DNA from: Palsa-883 sp963847615
Lineage (GTDB): Bacteria; Pseudomonadota; Alphaproteobacteria; Acetobacterales; Acetobacteraceae
NCBI GenBank assembly: GCA_963847615.1
Contig: CAWKAN010000025.1
Span: 124,001-188,000, forward strand
DNA: 64,000 bases
Reading direction: 5' to 3'
The position numbers and the translations under genes were made by a program. How positions within the stretch are numbered: position 1 is the first letter of the stretch; each line of letters starts with the position of its first letter. This document shows positions 34,161 to 43,044 of the stretch, in pieces. The notes below the pieces were generated by a model that was not told the DNA's origin, did no database searches, and saw nothing but the letters and a program-made list of their open reading frames with translations.

Positions 34161-34464
34161 GCAAGGTCGGGGCTCTGCCCCGAACCCCGCCAGGGGGGCG
34201 TTGCCCCCCTGGCCCCCCCACCAGAGGCAGCGGCCTCTGGACTCCATGACTGGGCGTGTGGGGAGGGGAAGGGGGCGGGTGGGCGAGGCGAAGGGGCGCC
34301 GTCCGGCGTGGCGGACGGCGCCCCTTCGCCTCGCCCACCCGCCCCCTTCCCCTCCCCACACGCCCAGTCCGGAGTTCCAAGGGCTCCGCCCTTGGCGGGG
34401 TTCCCCAATGGTACCATGGGGGCAGCGCCCCTTGGTGGGGTTCGGGGCGAAGCCCCGAGCTTGC
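34161..34464. repeat. full mosaic hairpin element with a perfect 57-bp inverted repeat
   Basis: The 304-bp element has near-perfect terminal inverted repeats (GAAGCAAG-G/C-TCGGGGC). The centre is a 57-bp arm at 34249-34305 exactly complementary to 34312-34368, with a 6-base loop. The flanks are strings of smaller hairpins (CGGGGCTCTGCCCCG; CCAGGGGGG/CCCCCCTGG; CCAGAGG/CCTCTGG on the left; CCAAGGGC/GCCCTTGG; the GGTACC palindrome; AAGGGGC/GCCCCTT; CGGGGCGAAGCCCCG on the right). It lies between tRNA-Trp and the ABC transporter operon. The outer 36 bases of each arm are shared with the element at 46.7 kb; the inner 21 are not. Confidence 0.92.
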
Positions 34465-34529
34465 TTCCTTCCAGCCAGCACCAAGCGAACCGCTTGCCGA
34501 GCCGGGTGTGCGGCCCGTAGGCTTGGGGC

Positions 34530-35447
34530 ATGTTGCGTTTTGTGTTGCGTCGTCTGGCGCTTGCCGTTCTGGTCTGTTTGACGGTGTTGGTGGTCAGTTT
34601 CACGCTGACCCGGCTATCGGGCGACATTGCCATTTCCATCGCCGGGCCGAACGCGTCGGCGGAGGATGTGGCGATCATCCGCAAAAACTATGGCTTCGAT
34701 CGTCCGCTCGCGGTGCAGTTCCTCGACTGGGCGGCGCATGCGGCCGAGGGCGATCTCGGGCAATCCTACATCTACAAGGCGCCGGTGGCCGAGTTGATCG
34801 GCCAGCGGCTGCCGATCACGCTGACGCTCGGGCTGACCGGACTGATCATTGCGCTGGCGACGGCGATCCCGCTCGGTGTGCTGGCGGCAATGCATGAGGC
34901 CACGCCGCTGGACCGCACCATCGGCCTGCTGGCGTTGCTGGGCCAGGCGATGCCGAGTTTCTGGCTCGGCCTGGTGCTGATCATCTGGTTCGGGCTGCGG
35001 CTGCAATGGCTGCCGATCTCGGGCGTGGACACCTGGCAGGGCTACATCCTGCCCGGCATCGTGCTGGCGTTCTCGGCAATCCCGGCGCTGCTGCGGCTGA
35101 CGCGCGCCGGCATGATCGATGCGTTGGCCTCGGACTATATCCGCACCGCGCGGGCGAAGGGGCTCAGCCTGGCGACGATCGTGCTGAAACATGCGTTGCG
35201 CAACGCGGCGATGCCGGTGGTCTCGATCGCCGCGGTGCAGCTTGGCTTCATGCTGGGCGGGTCGATCGTGATCGAGCAGATCTTCGCGCTGCACGGGGTG
35301 GGTTATCTCGCCTGGGAATCGATCAGCAAGAACGATTTCCCGGTGGTGCAGGCGGTCGTGCTGCTGCTGGCGATCATCTACATCGTGCTGACCCTGGTGG
35401 CGGACGCGATGAACGCGGTGCTCGACCCGCGGCTGCGCGCGGCATGA
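34530..35447 (+). CDS. peptide/nickel-type ABC transporter permease (DppB-like)
   Basis: A 305-residue inner-membrane permease with six predicted membrane helices. Family marks are LRFVLRRLALAVLVCLTVLVVSF at the start, GDLGQSY, LGLTGLIIALATAIPLGVLAA, and the EAA loop LRLTRAGMIDALASDYIRTARAKGLS, then LGGSIVIEQIFALHGVGYL. It forms the pore with the next gene's product. The ATG at 34530 is the first of the four-gene operon. The mosaic hairpin element ends only 65 bases upstream, so the promoter must be within or beyond it. The substrate (peptide, nickel or other) cannot be set without the binding protein. Confidence 0.93.
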   Translation: MLRFVLRRLALAVLVCLTVLVVSFTLTRLSGDIAISIAGPNASAEDVAIIRKNYGFDRPLAVQFLDWAAHAAEGDLGQSYIYKAPVAELIGQRLPITLTLGLTGLIIALATAIPLGVLAAMHEATPLDRTIGLLALLGQAMPSFWLGLVLIIWFGLRLQWLPISGVDTWQGYILPGIVLAFSAIPALLRLTRAGMIDALASDYIRTARAKGLSLATIVLKHALRNAAMPVVSIAAVQLGFMLGGSIVIEQIFALHGVGYLAWESISKNDFPVVQAVVLLLAIIYIVLTLVADAMNAVLDPRLRAA

Positions 35448-36277
35448 CGCTGTCCGCCCGGCACCTCGCCACGCTGCTGGGCGCGGGGATTGTCGGCGGC
35501 ACGCTGGTCGTCGCGATCCTGGCGCCGCTGCTGACGCCGCACGATCCGTTCGCGCAGGACCTGATGCACCGCATGGTGCCGCCGCAGTGGCTGGGCGGGA
35601 CGGCGCTGCATCGGTTCGGCACCGATCAATTGGGACGGGACTACCTGTCGCGGCTGATCTATGGCGCGCGCATCTCGATGCTGATCGGCATCCTGACGGT
35701 GGTGACCTCGGGGACGATCGGGGTGACGCTGGGGGTGCTGGGCGGGTATTTCGGCGGCCGGGTGGACGCTGCGGTCATGTTCGTGATCACCGCGCGGCTG
35801 TCGATCCCGTTGATCCTGGTGGCGCTGACGGTGGTGGCGCTGGTCGGCAGCAGCCTGACCGTGGTGGTGCTGACCTTGGGGCTGCTGCTGTGGGACCGTT
35901 TCGCCGTGGTGGCGCGCACCACGACGATGCAGGTGCGCAACCTTGACTACATCGCCGCGGCGCGCGCGGCCGGCGCCTCGCGCACGCACATCCTGTTGCG
36001 CGAGGTGCTGCCGAACATCGTTTCGCACCTGCTGGTGGTCGCCACCCTGGAGATGGCGCTGGCGATCCTGCTGGAGGCGGCGCTGTCGTTCCTTGGCCTG
36101 GGCGTCCCGCCGCCGCTGCCGTCCTGGGGGCTGATGATCGCCGAAGGCAAGGACTACATGTTCTTCAGCCCCTGGGTGATCATGGTGCCCGGCATCGCGC
36201 TGTTCGTGCTGGTGCTGGGGATCAACCTGCTGGGCGACGGGCTGCGCGAGCTGCTGGGCGCGGAGCGCAGCCCGTGA
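35444..36277 (+). CDS. peptide/nickel-type ABC transporter permease (DppC-like)
   Basis: A 277-residue permease partner: LAPLLTPHDPFAQDL, HRFGTDQLGRDYLSRLIYGARISMLIG, and the EAA loop RNLDYIAAARAAGASRTHILLREVLPN, then EAALSFLGLGVPPPLPSWGLMIAEG. All are diagnostic for the DppC/OppC family. Its ATG (35444-35446) overlaps the previous stop in ATGA, so expression is coupled. About six membrane helices are present. Confidence 0.94.
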   Translation: MTLSARHLATLLGAGIVGGTLVVAILAPLLTPHDPFAQDLMHRMVPPQWLGGTALHRFGTDQLGRDYLSRLIYGARISMLIGILTVVTSGTIGVTLGVLGGYFGGRVDAAVMFVITARLSIPLILVALTVVALVGSSLTVVVLTLGLLLWDRFAVVARTTTMQVRNLDYIAAARAAGASRTHILLREVLPNIVSHLLVVATLEMALAILLEAALSFLGLGVPPPLPSWGLMIAEGKDYMFFSPWVIMVPGIALFVLVLGINLLGDGLRELLGAERSP

Positions 36278-37263
36278 ATCCGGTGGCGGCAACGCCGGCG
36301 GTGCTGGAAGTGAGCGGCCTGCGCGTGCGCTTCGGCCAGACCGCGGCGGTGCGCGGCGTCTCGTTGCGGATCGAGCGCGGCGAGACGCATTGCCTGGTGG
36401 GCAAGTCCGGCTGCGGCAAGTCGGTGACCGCGCTGGCGGTGATGGGCCTGCTGGCGCGCGGCGCGCAGCGCCAGGTCGACGTGTTGCGCTTCCACGACCA
36501 CGACCTGTCGCGGCTGACCGAGCGCGGCATGGCGCGGCTGCGCGGCGACCGCATGGCGATGATCTTCCAGGAGCCGATGACCAGCCTGAACCCGGCCTAC
36601 ACGATCGGCTCGCAGATGACGGAGGTGCTGGCGCGCCATCGCGGCCTGGGGCGGGGCGCGGCGCGGGCGCGGGCGGCGGAGCTGCTGGGGCGCGTCGGCA
36701 TCACCGCGCCGGAGCTGCGGCTGAGGCAGTATCCGCACCAGCTCTCCGGCGGGTTGCGCCAGCGGGTGATGATCGCGATGGCGCTGCTGTGCGATCCCGA
36801 CCTGCTGATCGCCGACGAGCCGACGACGGCGCTGGACGTCACCGTGCAGGCGCAGATCCTGCGCCTGCTGCAACGATTGCAGCGCGAGCTGGGGCTGGCG
36901 CTGCTGCTGATCACCCACGACCTCGGGATCGTTGCGCGGATGGCGCACCGCGTTTCGGTGATGTACGCCGGCGAGGTGGTCGAAAGCGCGCCGGTGGCGG
37001 CGCTGTTCGCCGCGCCGACGCATCCCTATACGCGCGGGCTGCTGGACTGCATCCCGGTGCCCGGCACGGCGCGGCGGGATGCGCCGCTGGGCAGCATCCC
37101 GGGGTCGGTGCCGCGCATGACGCCGGGCTTTTCCGGCTGCGCGTTTCGCGATCGTTGCGGCCAGGCGGTCGCGGCCTGCGCCGCGGCGGTGCCGCTGCGG
37201 TGGACTGCGGACGGGCACGCCTATTTGTGTCGGCTGGCGGACGATTGGGGCCAGGCGGCGTGA
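36274..37263 (+). CDS. peptide-type ABC transporter ATP-binding protein (DppD-like)
   Basis: A 329-residue ATPase with Walker A GKSGCGKS, Q-loop MIFQEPMTSLNPAYT, signature LSGGLRQRVMIAMAL, Walker B DLLIADEPTTALD and the C-terminal oligopeptide-transporter extension with cysteines (FSGCAFRDRCGQAVAAC), which in relatives holds an Fe-S cluster. The start is GTG at 36274, overlapping the previous stop by four bases (GTGA). Confidence 0.94.
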   Translation: MNPVAATPAVLEVSGLRVRFGQTAAVRGVSLRIERGETHCLVGKSGCGKSVTALAVMGLLARGAQRQVDVLRFHDHDLSRLTERGMARLRGDRMAMIFQEPMTSLNPAYTIGSQMTEVLARHRGLGRGAARARAAELLGRVGITAPELRLRQYPHQLSGGLRQRVMIAMALLCDPDLLIADEPTTALDVTVQAQILRLLQRLQRELGLALLLITHDLGIVARMAHRVSVMYAGEVVESAPVAALFAAPTHPYTRGLLDCIPVPGTARRDAPLGSIPGSVPRMTPGFSGCAFRDRCGQAVAACAAAVPLRWTADGHAYLCRLADDWGQAA

Positions 37264-38423
37264 CCGCGCTGGGCGGCGTGCAAGGGGTAAGCCGGGCAGC
37301 GGCGAGCGAGGCGACCGCGGCGGCCGGCGTGGAGACGCTCGGCGTGGCGGCCCCCAGTGTGGCGCCCGGCGACGGGGCGGCGCTGGACGGGGCACCCAAG
37401 GCGATCGAGCTGCGCGATGTGCGCCGCGTCTTCGCCAGCCGCGCCGGGATGTTCGCGCCGGACCGCCTGGTGCGCGCGGTGGACGGCGTGTCCGTTTCGC
37501 TGGCGGCCGGGGAGGTGCTGGGCATCGTCGGTGAGTCCGGCTGCGGCAAATCGACGCTGGCGCGGCTGATCCTGGGGCTGCTGGCGCCGAGCGCGGGCGA
37601 GATCCTGGTGCACGGCAAGCGTCTGGACACGCTGGACCGGCGCGCGCGGGCGCGGCTGATCCAGCCGGTGTTCCAGGACCCGTTCTCCTCGCTCAATCCG
37701 CGGCGGAAGGTGCACGCGATCGTCGGCCTGCCGCTGGCCGCGCAGGGTGACGTTGCCGGGGCGGAGCGGCGCCGGCGCGTCGATGCGATGCTGGAACGCG
37801 TCGGGTTGTCGGCGGCGATGGGCGAGCTTCTGCCGGCGGCGCTGTCGGGCGGGCAGCGCCAGCGCGTGGCGATCGCGCGCGCGCTGGTGCTGCATCCGCG
37901 TATCGTCGTGTGCGACGAGCCGACCAGCGCGCTGGATGTTTCTGTCCAGGCACAAATCCTCAATCTGCTGGCCGAGCTGCGGCGCGATCTTGGCCTGACC
38001 TTTGTGTTCATCAGCCACAACCTTGCGGTGGTGGAACACATCGCCACCGCGGTGGCGGTGATGTACCTGGGCCGCTTCGTGGAGCATGCGCCGGTCGAGG
38101 CATTGTTTCGCGATCCGCGGCATCCGTACACGCGGGCACTGCTGGCCTCGGTGCTGACGCCGGAGCCGGGCAAGGGCATTCCCGACGTGGGGTTGGGCGA
38201 GAGCTATCCGGACCCGGCGAATATTCCGCCGGGGTGCCGGTTCCATCCGCGCTGCCCGGTGGCGACGCCGCGCTGTGCGGACGCGGCGCCGGTCGCGGTC
38301 GTTCGCGGTGGGCGGATGGTGGAATGTGTGCTGGAGGGCGCCGGGGCGCCATATCCGGCCGGCGCCATTTCGGCTATAGAAGGCTGTCGCGGCGCAGCCG
38401 ACGGCCACGCCGGCGCGCGGTGA
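37260..38423 (+). CDS. peptide-type ABC transporter ATP-binding protein (DppF-like)
   Basis: A 387-residue second ATPase: Walker A GESGCGKST, Q-loop PVFQDPFSSLNPRRKV, signature LSGGQRQRVAIARAL, Walker B RIVVCDEPTSALDVS and the C-terminal motif YPDPANIPPGCRFHPRCPVATPRC. It starts at GTG 37260, again overlapping the previous stop by four bases. The first 50 residues are an Ala/Gly-rich extension before the ATPase fold, so an internal start cannot be excluded. The C-terminus also runs about 30 residues past the usual end. Confidence 0.92.
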   Translation: MTALGGVQGVSRAAASEATAAAGVETLGVAAPSVAPGDGAALDGAPKAIELRDVRRVFASRAGMFAPDRLVRAVDGVSVSLAAGEVLGIVGESGCGKSTLARLILGLLAPSAGEILVHGKRLDTLDRRARARLIQPVFQDPFSSLNPRRKVHAIVGLPLAAQGDVAGAERRRRVDAMLERVGLSAAMGELLPAALSGGQRQRVAIARALVLHPRIVVCDEPTSALDVSVQAQILNLLAELRRDLGLTFVFISHNLAVVEHIATAVAVMYLGRFVEHAPVEALFRDPRHPYTRALLASVLTPEPGKGIPDVGLGESYPDPANIPPGCRFHPRCPVATPRCADAAPVAVVRGGRMVECVLEGAGAPYPAGAISAIEGCRGAADGHAGAR

Positions 38424-38459
38424 CGCTGGGGACCGCTCAGTCCCAGGGAGAGACCCGCC

Positions 38460-38672
38460 ATGACCGAGCCAGTCTACAAGATCGTCGAACTCGTCGGCAC
38501 GTCCGACCACAGCATCTCGAACGCGGTCGAGCGTGCCATCGAAAAGGCATCGGCCACCGTGCGCCATCTCGGCTGGTTCGAGGTGGTGCAGATCCGCGGC
38601 AACATCGACCAGGGCAAGGTCCGCCAGTATCAGGTGACCGTGAAGGCCGGCTTCGCCCTGGAAGATCGCTAG
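38460..38672 (+). CDS. dodecin family flavin-binding protein
   Basis: A 70-residue dodecin: VYKIVELVGTSDHSISNAVE, KASATVRHLGWFEVVQIRGNI, YQVTVKAGFALED. Dodecins form 12-subunit shells that store or buffer flavins. The start ATG follows GGGAGA. The stop is TAG. It lies 36 bases after the ABC transporter operon and may be co-transcribed with it. Confidence 0.94.
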   Translation: MTEPVYKIVELVGTSDHSISNAVERAIEKASATVRHLGWFEVVQIRGNIDQGKVRQYQVTVKAGFALEDR

Positions 38673-38767
38673 GGCAAACTCAGGCTGAGCGGGCCCACGT
38701 ACACCTCTTCCGCTCTGCGCGGGCTTGGGCCGCGAAGCGGACCAAGGTCGGCGAGCGAAGCGCGACG

Positions 38768-38847
38768 GGTGAGGGGGGTGCCGCTCACACCTCCCTCACC
38801 CGCGTCGCAAGGGCTCCGCGACCTCTCCCGCGAAGTGCGGGAGAGGT
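38768..38847. terminator. paired hairpins between convergent dodecin and MidA genes
   Basis: A GGTGAGGG...CCCTCACC hairpin (38768-38800) is followed by a perfect 11-bp stem ACCTCTCCCGC / GCGGGAGAGGT with a GAAGT loop (38821-38847). The same ACCTCTCCCGC palindrome occurs at 56865-56888, so these are dispersed REP-like units. Their position between convergent genes fits a terminator role, although no T-tract is seen. Confidence 0.5.
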
Positions 38848-38925
38848 GTGCACGTGGTGCGATGATGCCAGTCACGATGAACGCGCTTTGGCGAACCGAA
38901 CGCGACCGGCGCGATGCACCCAGGC

Positions 38926-39965
38926 CTACTCGAATCCCGGTGGCGTCGGGCCTCGCGGCGAGGCCAGCGCGAGCGCCTTGAACAGGCGCCCCATGCGATT
39001 GGGTTCCGCCAGCCGCCCGGCGGCATCCATCATCGCCGCGGCACGCGCTGGCGGCTGGCCGCGCGCCAGGACGCCGGTGCGCTGGAACAGGCCGAGACGG
39101 GTCAGCAACACGCCCTGCGGCAGTGGGCCGTGCACCGCGGCGCCCTCGGCGCGGGCGGCGGCGGCAAGCGCGGCGAAATCGACATGCGCGGTCAGGTCGG
39201 CCTCCCCCGGCGGGCCGAGCGGGTCAGCCGGCCGGCCGGCCCGCAGCGCCTGAAGACTGTCGCCGAACGCGCTGACCGCCGGGCCGTAGTCGAGGAACAG
39301 CGCGGCCCCCTGGTCGCGCGACGAGACGGGCGGCCAGCGCGGTGACGAAGGCGCCGGCGGGTTCGTTCACTTCGCGGACCGCGCCCTCCGGGATCGGGGC
39401 GGCGGGTGGTTCCCGGTGCGTCCCGCGCACCGCCCCCTCCCCCCACCCCCCTCCCCTCAAGGGGAGGGGGAGAATTGGCCTCCACGAACCGCCCGGCCTC
39501 GACGAACCGTTCCAGCCACGCGTCCCCCCGCCGCACAAACTGGCGGATCGGCAGCGCGTCGAGGAACTCGTTGGCCAGCAGGATCAGCGGCGCCCGCGGC
39601 ACCGAGTCCAGCCCGTCGTGCCACACCGCCTCCGGCAGCGCCGCCGCCTGCACCGCGCGCAGCCGCGGCGAGGTCTCGATCAGGTGCAGCCGCAGCGCGG
39701 CGCGGAACGCCGGCACCGCCCGCCCGATCGCCCGCAACGCGTCCGCCATCAGCGTGCCGCGGCCCGGCCCGGCCTCCACCAGCAAGACGGGGTCCGGCGC
39801 GCCCAGGCTCTGCCACGCCACCGCCGCCCACAGCCCGAGGATCTCGCCGAACACCTGGCTGATCTCCGGTGCCGTGGTGAAGTCGGCGAACGGGTCGTGC
39901 GCGGCGTAGTAGGCGGCATTGGCCCGCGCCATGAACGCGTCCAGCCGCTCCATCAGCGCTGGCAT
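38926..39965 (-). CDS. MidA/NDUFAF7-type SAM-dependent methyltransferase, frameshifted and carrying a repeat insertion
   Basis: A class I methyltransferase of the MidA (NDUFAF7, COG1565) family, linked in mitochondria to complex I assembly. Seen are the N-terminus PALMERLDAFMARANAAYYAAHDPF, TTAPEISQVFGEILGLW, the SAM site LLVEAGPGRGTLMADAL, LIETSPRLRAVQ, LLANEFLDALPIRQFV and the family C-terminus RMGRLFKALALASPRG ending PPGFE. Two frame changes (about 39440 and 39310) are needed. Between FVEAN and PEGAVREVNEPAG, a GC-rich palindrome not found in the family is inserted in the coding region. The ATG at 39965 shares TGATG with the end of lgt. Confidence 0.82.
39429..39468. repeat. C/G-rich REP-like palindrome inside the MidA gene
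   Basis: CTCCCCTCAAGGGGAG with flanking C and G runs forms a strong stem-loop within the coding frame of the methyltransferase, between two conserved segments. It looks like a mobile REP-type unit that landed in the gene. Confidence 0.7.
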
Positions 39966-40833
39966 CAGCGCGCGCGGGCGATCAGCCAGCCGCCGCGCGA
40001 TCAGCATCGGAATGCACAGCACCTGACCCATCGTGGCGCCGAACGGCAGGAACCCCAGGAACGCGTCCGGCTCGCGGAACAACTCCCCGGTGATGCGCGC
40101 CACGCCGTAGCCCACCAGGAACACCCCGGTGAGCAGCCCGGCGCGCGCGCGCAGCGCCTCGCGCCGCGACAGCACGAACAGCACGACGAACAGCAGCAGC
40201 CCTTCCAGCAGCGCCTCGTAGATCTCGCTGGGGTAGCGTGGCACGCAGTGTGACTGGTCAAGCCTGGCGCAAACTGTCAGTCGGAGCGCATCGAAGATCT
40301 GTGGCGGTGGATTAGCCACTGGGTCGGCGTTCGGGAACACCATCGCGCCGGGCCACGACAGAGGCGCCGGGCGGCCCCACAGCTCGCCGTTGATGAAATT
40401 GGCGATCCGCCCCAGCCCCAGCCCGATCGGCGCGCACACCGCCACGCGGTCGGCGAAGCCCAGCAGCCGGATGTCGTTGCGCCGGCAGAACCAGGCGGTG
40501 GCGACCGCGACGCCGAGCGCGCCGCCGTGGAAGCTCATGCCGCCGTGCCAGACCTCGAGGATCAGCAGCGGATGGGCGAAGTAGACGCTCGGCTGGTAGA
40601 ACAGCACGTAGCCCAGCCGCCCGCCCAGCACGACGCCGAGCGTCGCCCAGGTCAGGAAGTCGTCCACCTGCAGCGGCGTTGCCACCACCGGGGCGAGCCG
40701 CACCAGCCGGCGCAGCAGCCGCCAGCCCAGCACCAGCCCGAGCGATATAGGCCAGCGCATACCAGCGGATGCCGAACGGCCCGATCTGCACGATGACCGG
40801 GTCGAACGCGGGAAACAGCAGGACCGGCAGCAT
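39965..40833 (-). CDS. lgt: prolipoprotein diacylglyceryl transferase, frameshifted
   Basis: Lgt moves diacylglycerol from phosphatidylglycerol to the lipobox cysteine of prolipoproteins in the inner membrane. The product starts LPVLLFPAFDPVIVQIGPFGIRWYALAYI, changes frame near 40745, and continues LGWRLLRRL, VLGGRLGYVLFY, HGGMSFHGGALG, GLGLGRIANFINGELWGRP (signature GRxxNFxNGE), RYPSEIYEALLEG and GATMGQVLCIPMLIA. A second frame change near 39990 restores GGWLIARAR and a stop that overlaps the MidA start. Without it the frame runs on into MidA, producing a false fusion. lgt is essential in most Gram-negatives, so these indels are probably sequence errors. Confidence 0.88.
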
Positions 40834-40843
40834 CAGCTTGCGA

Positions 40844-41829
40844 TCATCGGTAGGGGTCGGGCTGCGTCAGGTAGTCCTGCACGTAGCGCCGCACGCCCTC
40901 CTCCAGCGGCGTGAACTGGCCGGGGTAGCCGGCGGCGCGCAGGCGGCCGATACGCGGCCTCGGTGAAGGACTGGTACTGGCCGCGCAGCGCCTCGGGCAT
41001 GTCGATGAACTCGACCTGCGCCGGCCACCCCGGCGGCATCGCACACCGCGTTGGCCAGGTCGCGGTAGCTGCGCGCCCGGCCGGTGCCGACGTTGAACAG
41101 CCCGCTGGCCGCCGGCGTGTCGAGCAGCCACAGCATCACGTCGACCACGTCGTCCGACCCAGATGAAGTCGCGCTGCTGCTCCCCGTCGGCCGATCCCCG
41201 GCTGGTCGGAGCGGAACAGCCGCGGCGCCAGGCCGGCGGCGACCTCGTCGTGCTTGACCTTCACCACCGAGACCATCCCGCCCTTGTGGTACTCGTTCGG
41301 CCCGTAACACGTTGAAGAACTTCAGCCCCGCCCATTGCGGCGGCCGCGGCTGGCCGGCCGCCAGCATGCGCGCGACCCGCAGGTCGAACGCGTGCTTGGT
41401 CCAGCCATACAGGTTGAGCGGGCGCAGCCGCTCCAGGTAGCCGACCGATCCGTCGTCGTCGAAGCCCAGCGTGCCGTCGCCATAGGTGGACGCCGAGGAC
41501 GCGTAGACGAACCGCACCTTGCGCGCCGCGCACCAGCCCCACAGCCGCAGCGGCAGCTCGACATTGACCGCCCAGGCGGCGTCGCCGTCGCTCGCCGTGG
41601 TGTCGCTGATCGCGCCGAGGTGGAACAGCATTTCCAGCGGCGGGCGGCCGGCCAGGAAGTCCTCCAGCTCGTCGGGCGGCAGCAGCCGCGACGGCGGGTG
41701 CTTGGCCAGGTTGCGCCACTTGCCGTTGGCGCGCAGCCGGTCCACCACGACCGTCTCGTGGCCGCGCGCAACCAGCGCGGCGTGCAGGTTCGAGCCGATG
41801 AAGCCGGCGCCGCCGGTGACCATGATCAT
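40844..41829 (-). CDS. hldD: ADP-L-glycero-D-manno-heptose-6-epimerase, frameshifted
   Basis: This extended SDR makes ADP-L-glycero-D-manno-heptose for the LPS core. Seen are IMVTGGAGFIGSNLHAAL, LPPDELEDFLAGRPPLEMLFHLGAISDTT, RFVYASSASTYGDG, RPLNLYGWTKHAFDLRVAR, then after a frame change near 41305 YGPNEYHKGGMVSVVKVKHD. Further changes near 41210, 41160, 41035 and 40950 lead to DVMLWLLDTPAASGLFNVGTGRARSYRDLANAV and the end LEEGVRRYVQDYLTQPDPYR (stop at 40844-40846). At least four indels occur in 500 bases, with all family segments present in order. lgt begins 10 bases downstream. Confidence 0.85.
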
Positions 41830-41888
41830 GCGGCCGGGTTATAAGGGCGATCATCGGCGGAAGCCGTCGGCAAGGAAGGGGAAACAGC

Positions 41889-42254
41889 ATGGTCGAACGC
41901 CCACGCATCCTGGACGACCTGGCCGGCGTCGCCGGCGGCGCGCTGTCCGCGCTCGTCGGCATGCGCGAGGAGGTCGAGGCGATGGTGCGCGCCAGCATCG
42001 ACGAGGCGCTCCGCCGGCTGGAACTGGTGCGCCGCGAGGAACTCGACGCGCTGGCCGAGCTGGCCGCCAACGCCCGCGCCGGCCAGGAGGCGGCGGCGGC
42101 GCGGCTGGCGGCGCTGGAGGCCAGGGTGGCGGCGCTGGAGGCTGCCCAGCCCGCCGCTGCCGCCGGCGCGACGCAAGGCGCGACTTCGGGCGCGACTTCG
42201 GGCCAGACCGCGGGCGCGACGGCAGATGCGCCGGCGGCGCCGCCGTCCGCGTGA
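41889..42254 (+). CDS. ubiK: UbiK/BMFP-family ubiquinone biosynthesis accessory factor
   Basis: A 121-residue protein with an N-terminal amphipathic region (RPRILDDLAGVAGGALSALVGMREEVEAMVR) and a coiled coil (ARLAALEARVAALEAAQ), the layout of BMFP/UbiK proteins that aid aerobic ubiquinone synthesis by trimeric coiled-coil assembly. The C-terminal 35 residues are a low-complexity Ala/Gly/Thr tail from repeated GCGAC/TTCGGGC DNA. It is divergent from hldD, with 59 bases between. Confidence 0.82.
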   Translation: MVERPRILDDLAGVAGGALSALVGMREEVEAMVRASIDEALRRLELVRREELDALAELAANARAGQEAAAARLAALEARVAALEAAQPAAAAGATQGATSGATSGQTAGATADAPAAPPSA

Positions 42255-42456
42255 ACCTGCCCCCCGTGTGAACCTGCCCCCCTGTGAAGCTGCGATGGCA
42301 AGTGAAATTTGCCGCCCCACCGCGATGAAGGCCCCTTGCGGCGCGGCCTGACGCCTCGCTAGGCTAGCGGTCGTGGCCTTCGGCCCGCGAATCCTACCAG
42401 ATGTCGCGGCCCCGAGACACCGCCACGCCCGGCCTTCCTTGCGATGGGAGACCCGC

Positions 42457-42960
42457 ATGTCCGCCAGCCTGCACACCGCCGCTCCCAGGGCTGCCAACCC
42501 GCTCGACATCCTGGAACAGATCGTCATCGCCAACGATTGGGTGTTCGACCGCCGCACCGATTAGGAGATGGCCGCCGAAGCCCCGGGCCGCTGGTGCGAC
42601 TACGGCCTGTATTTCAACTGGTCGCAGGAGATCAGCGCCATGCACTTCAGCTGCACCTTCGACCTGAAGGTGCCGGAGAAACGCCGCTCGGTGCTGTACG
42701 AACTGCTGGCCCTGGCCAATGAGCGGCTGTGGATCGGCCATTTCGGCATGGACAGCGACGACGGCATGCCGGTGTTCCGCCACTCGGTGCTGCTGCGCGG
42801 CGCGCCCGGCGCCTCGGCCGAGAGCCTCGAGGACATGGTCGACATCGCCATCACCGAGTGCGAGCGGTTCTTCCCCGCCTTCCAGTTCGTGCTGTGGGGC
42901 GGCAAGGCGCCGACCGAGGCGCTGGCGGCGGCCATGCTGGAGTGCGTCGGGGAGGCCTGA
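42457..42960 (+). pseudogene. YbjN-domain protein with an in-frame TAG
   Basis: One frame of 167 residues reads ANPLDILEQIVIANDWVFDRRTD, TAG (42562-42564), EMAAEAPGRWCDYGLYFNWSQEI, MHFSCTFDLKVPEKRRSVLYELLALANERLWIGHFG and ITECERFFPAFQFVLWGGK. This is the YbjN/type III chaperone-like family of alphaproteobacteria. Relatives have a residue (often Ala, Glu or Asp) where TAG stands. Everything else is intact and in frame, including the start behind GGGAG. It is either a nonsense mutation, a single base error or readthrough. The function of the family is unclear. Confidence 0.8.
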
Positions 42961-43044
42961 GCGGCGCCGCCCGCCGGTGCGCGGGTTCCCGATACCAGGG
43001 ATGCAGGCCGCGAATGCGTTGCGCGAACGCGTCCCCGGGATGCG

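Noticed and set aside
39192..40760. a single Lgt-MidA fusion protein in one frame
   Set aside because: The continuous frame results from an indel near 39990; with one change, lgt ends properly and TGATG gives a normal MidA start.
42457..42960. genome-wide TAG recoding (for example pyrrolysine)
   Set aside because: TAG is used as the ordinary stop of several intact genes in this window, and the expected residues at the three sites differ (Tyr, an acidic or Ala residue, Gln).
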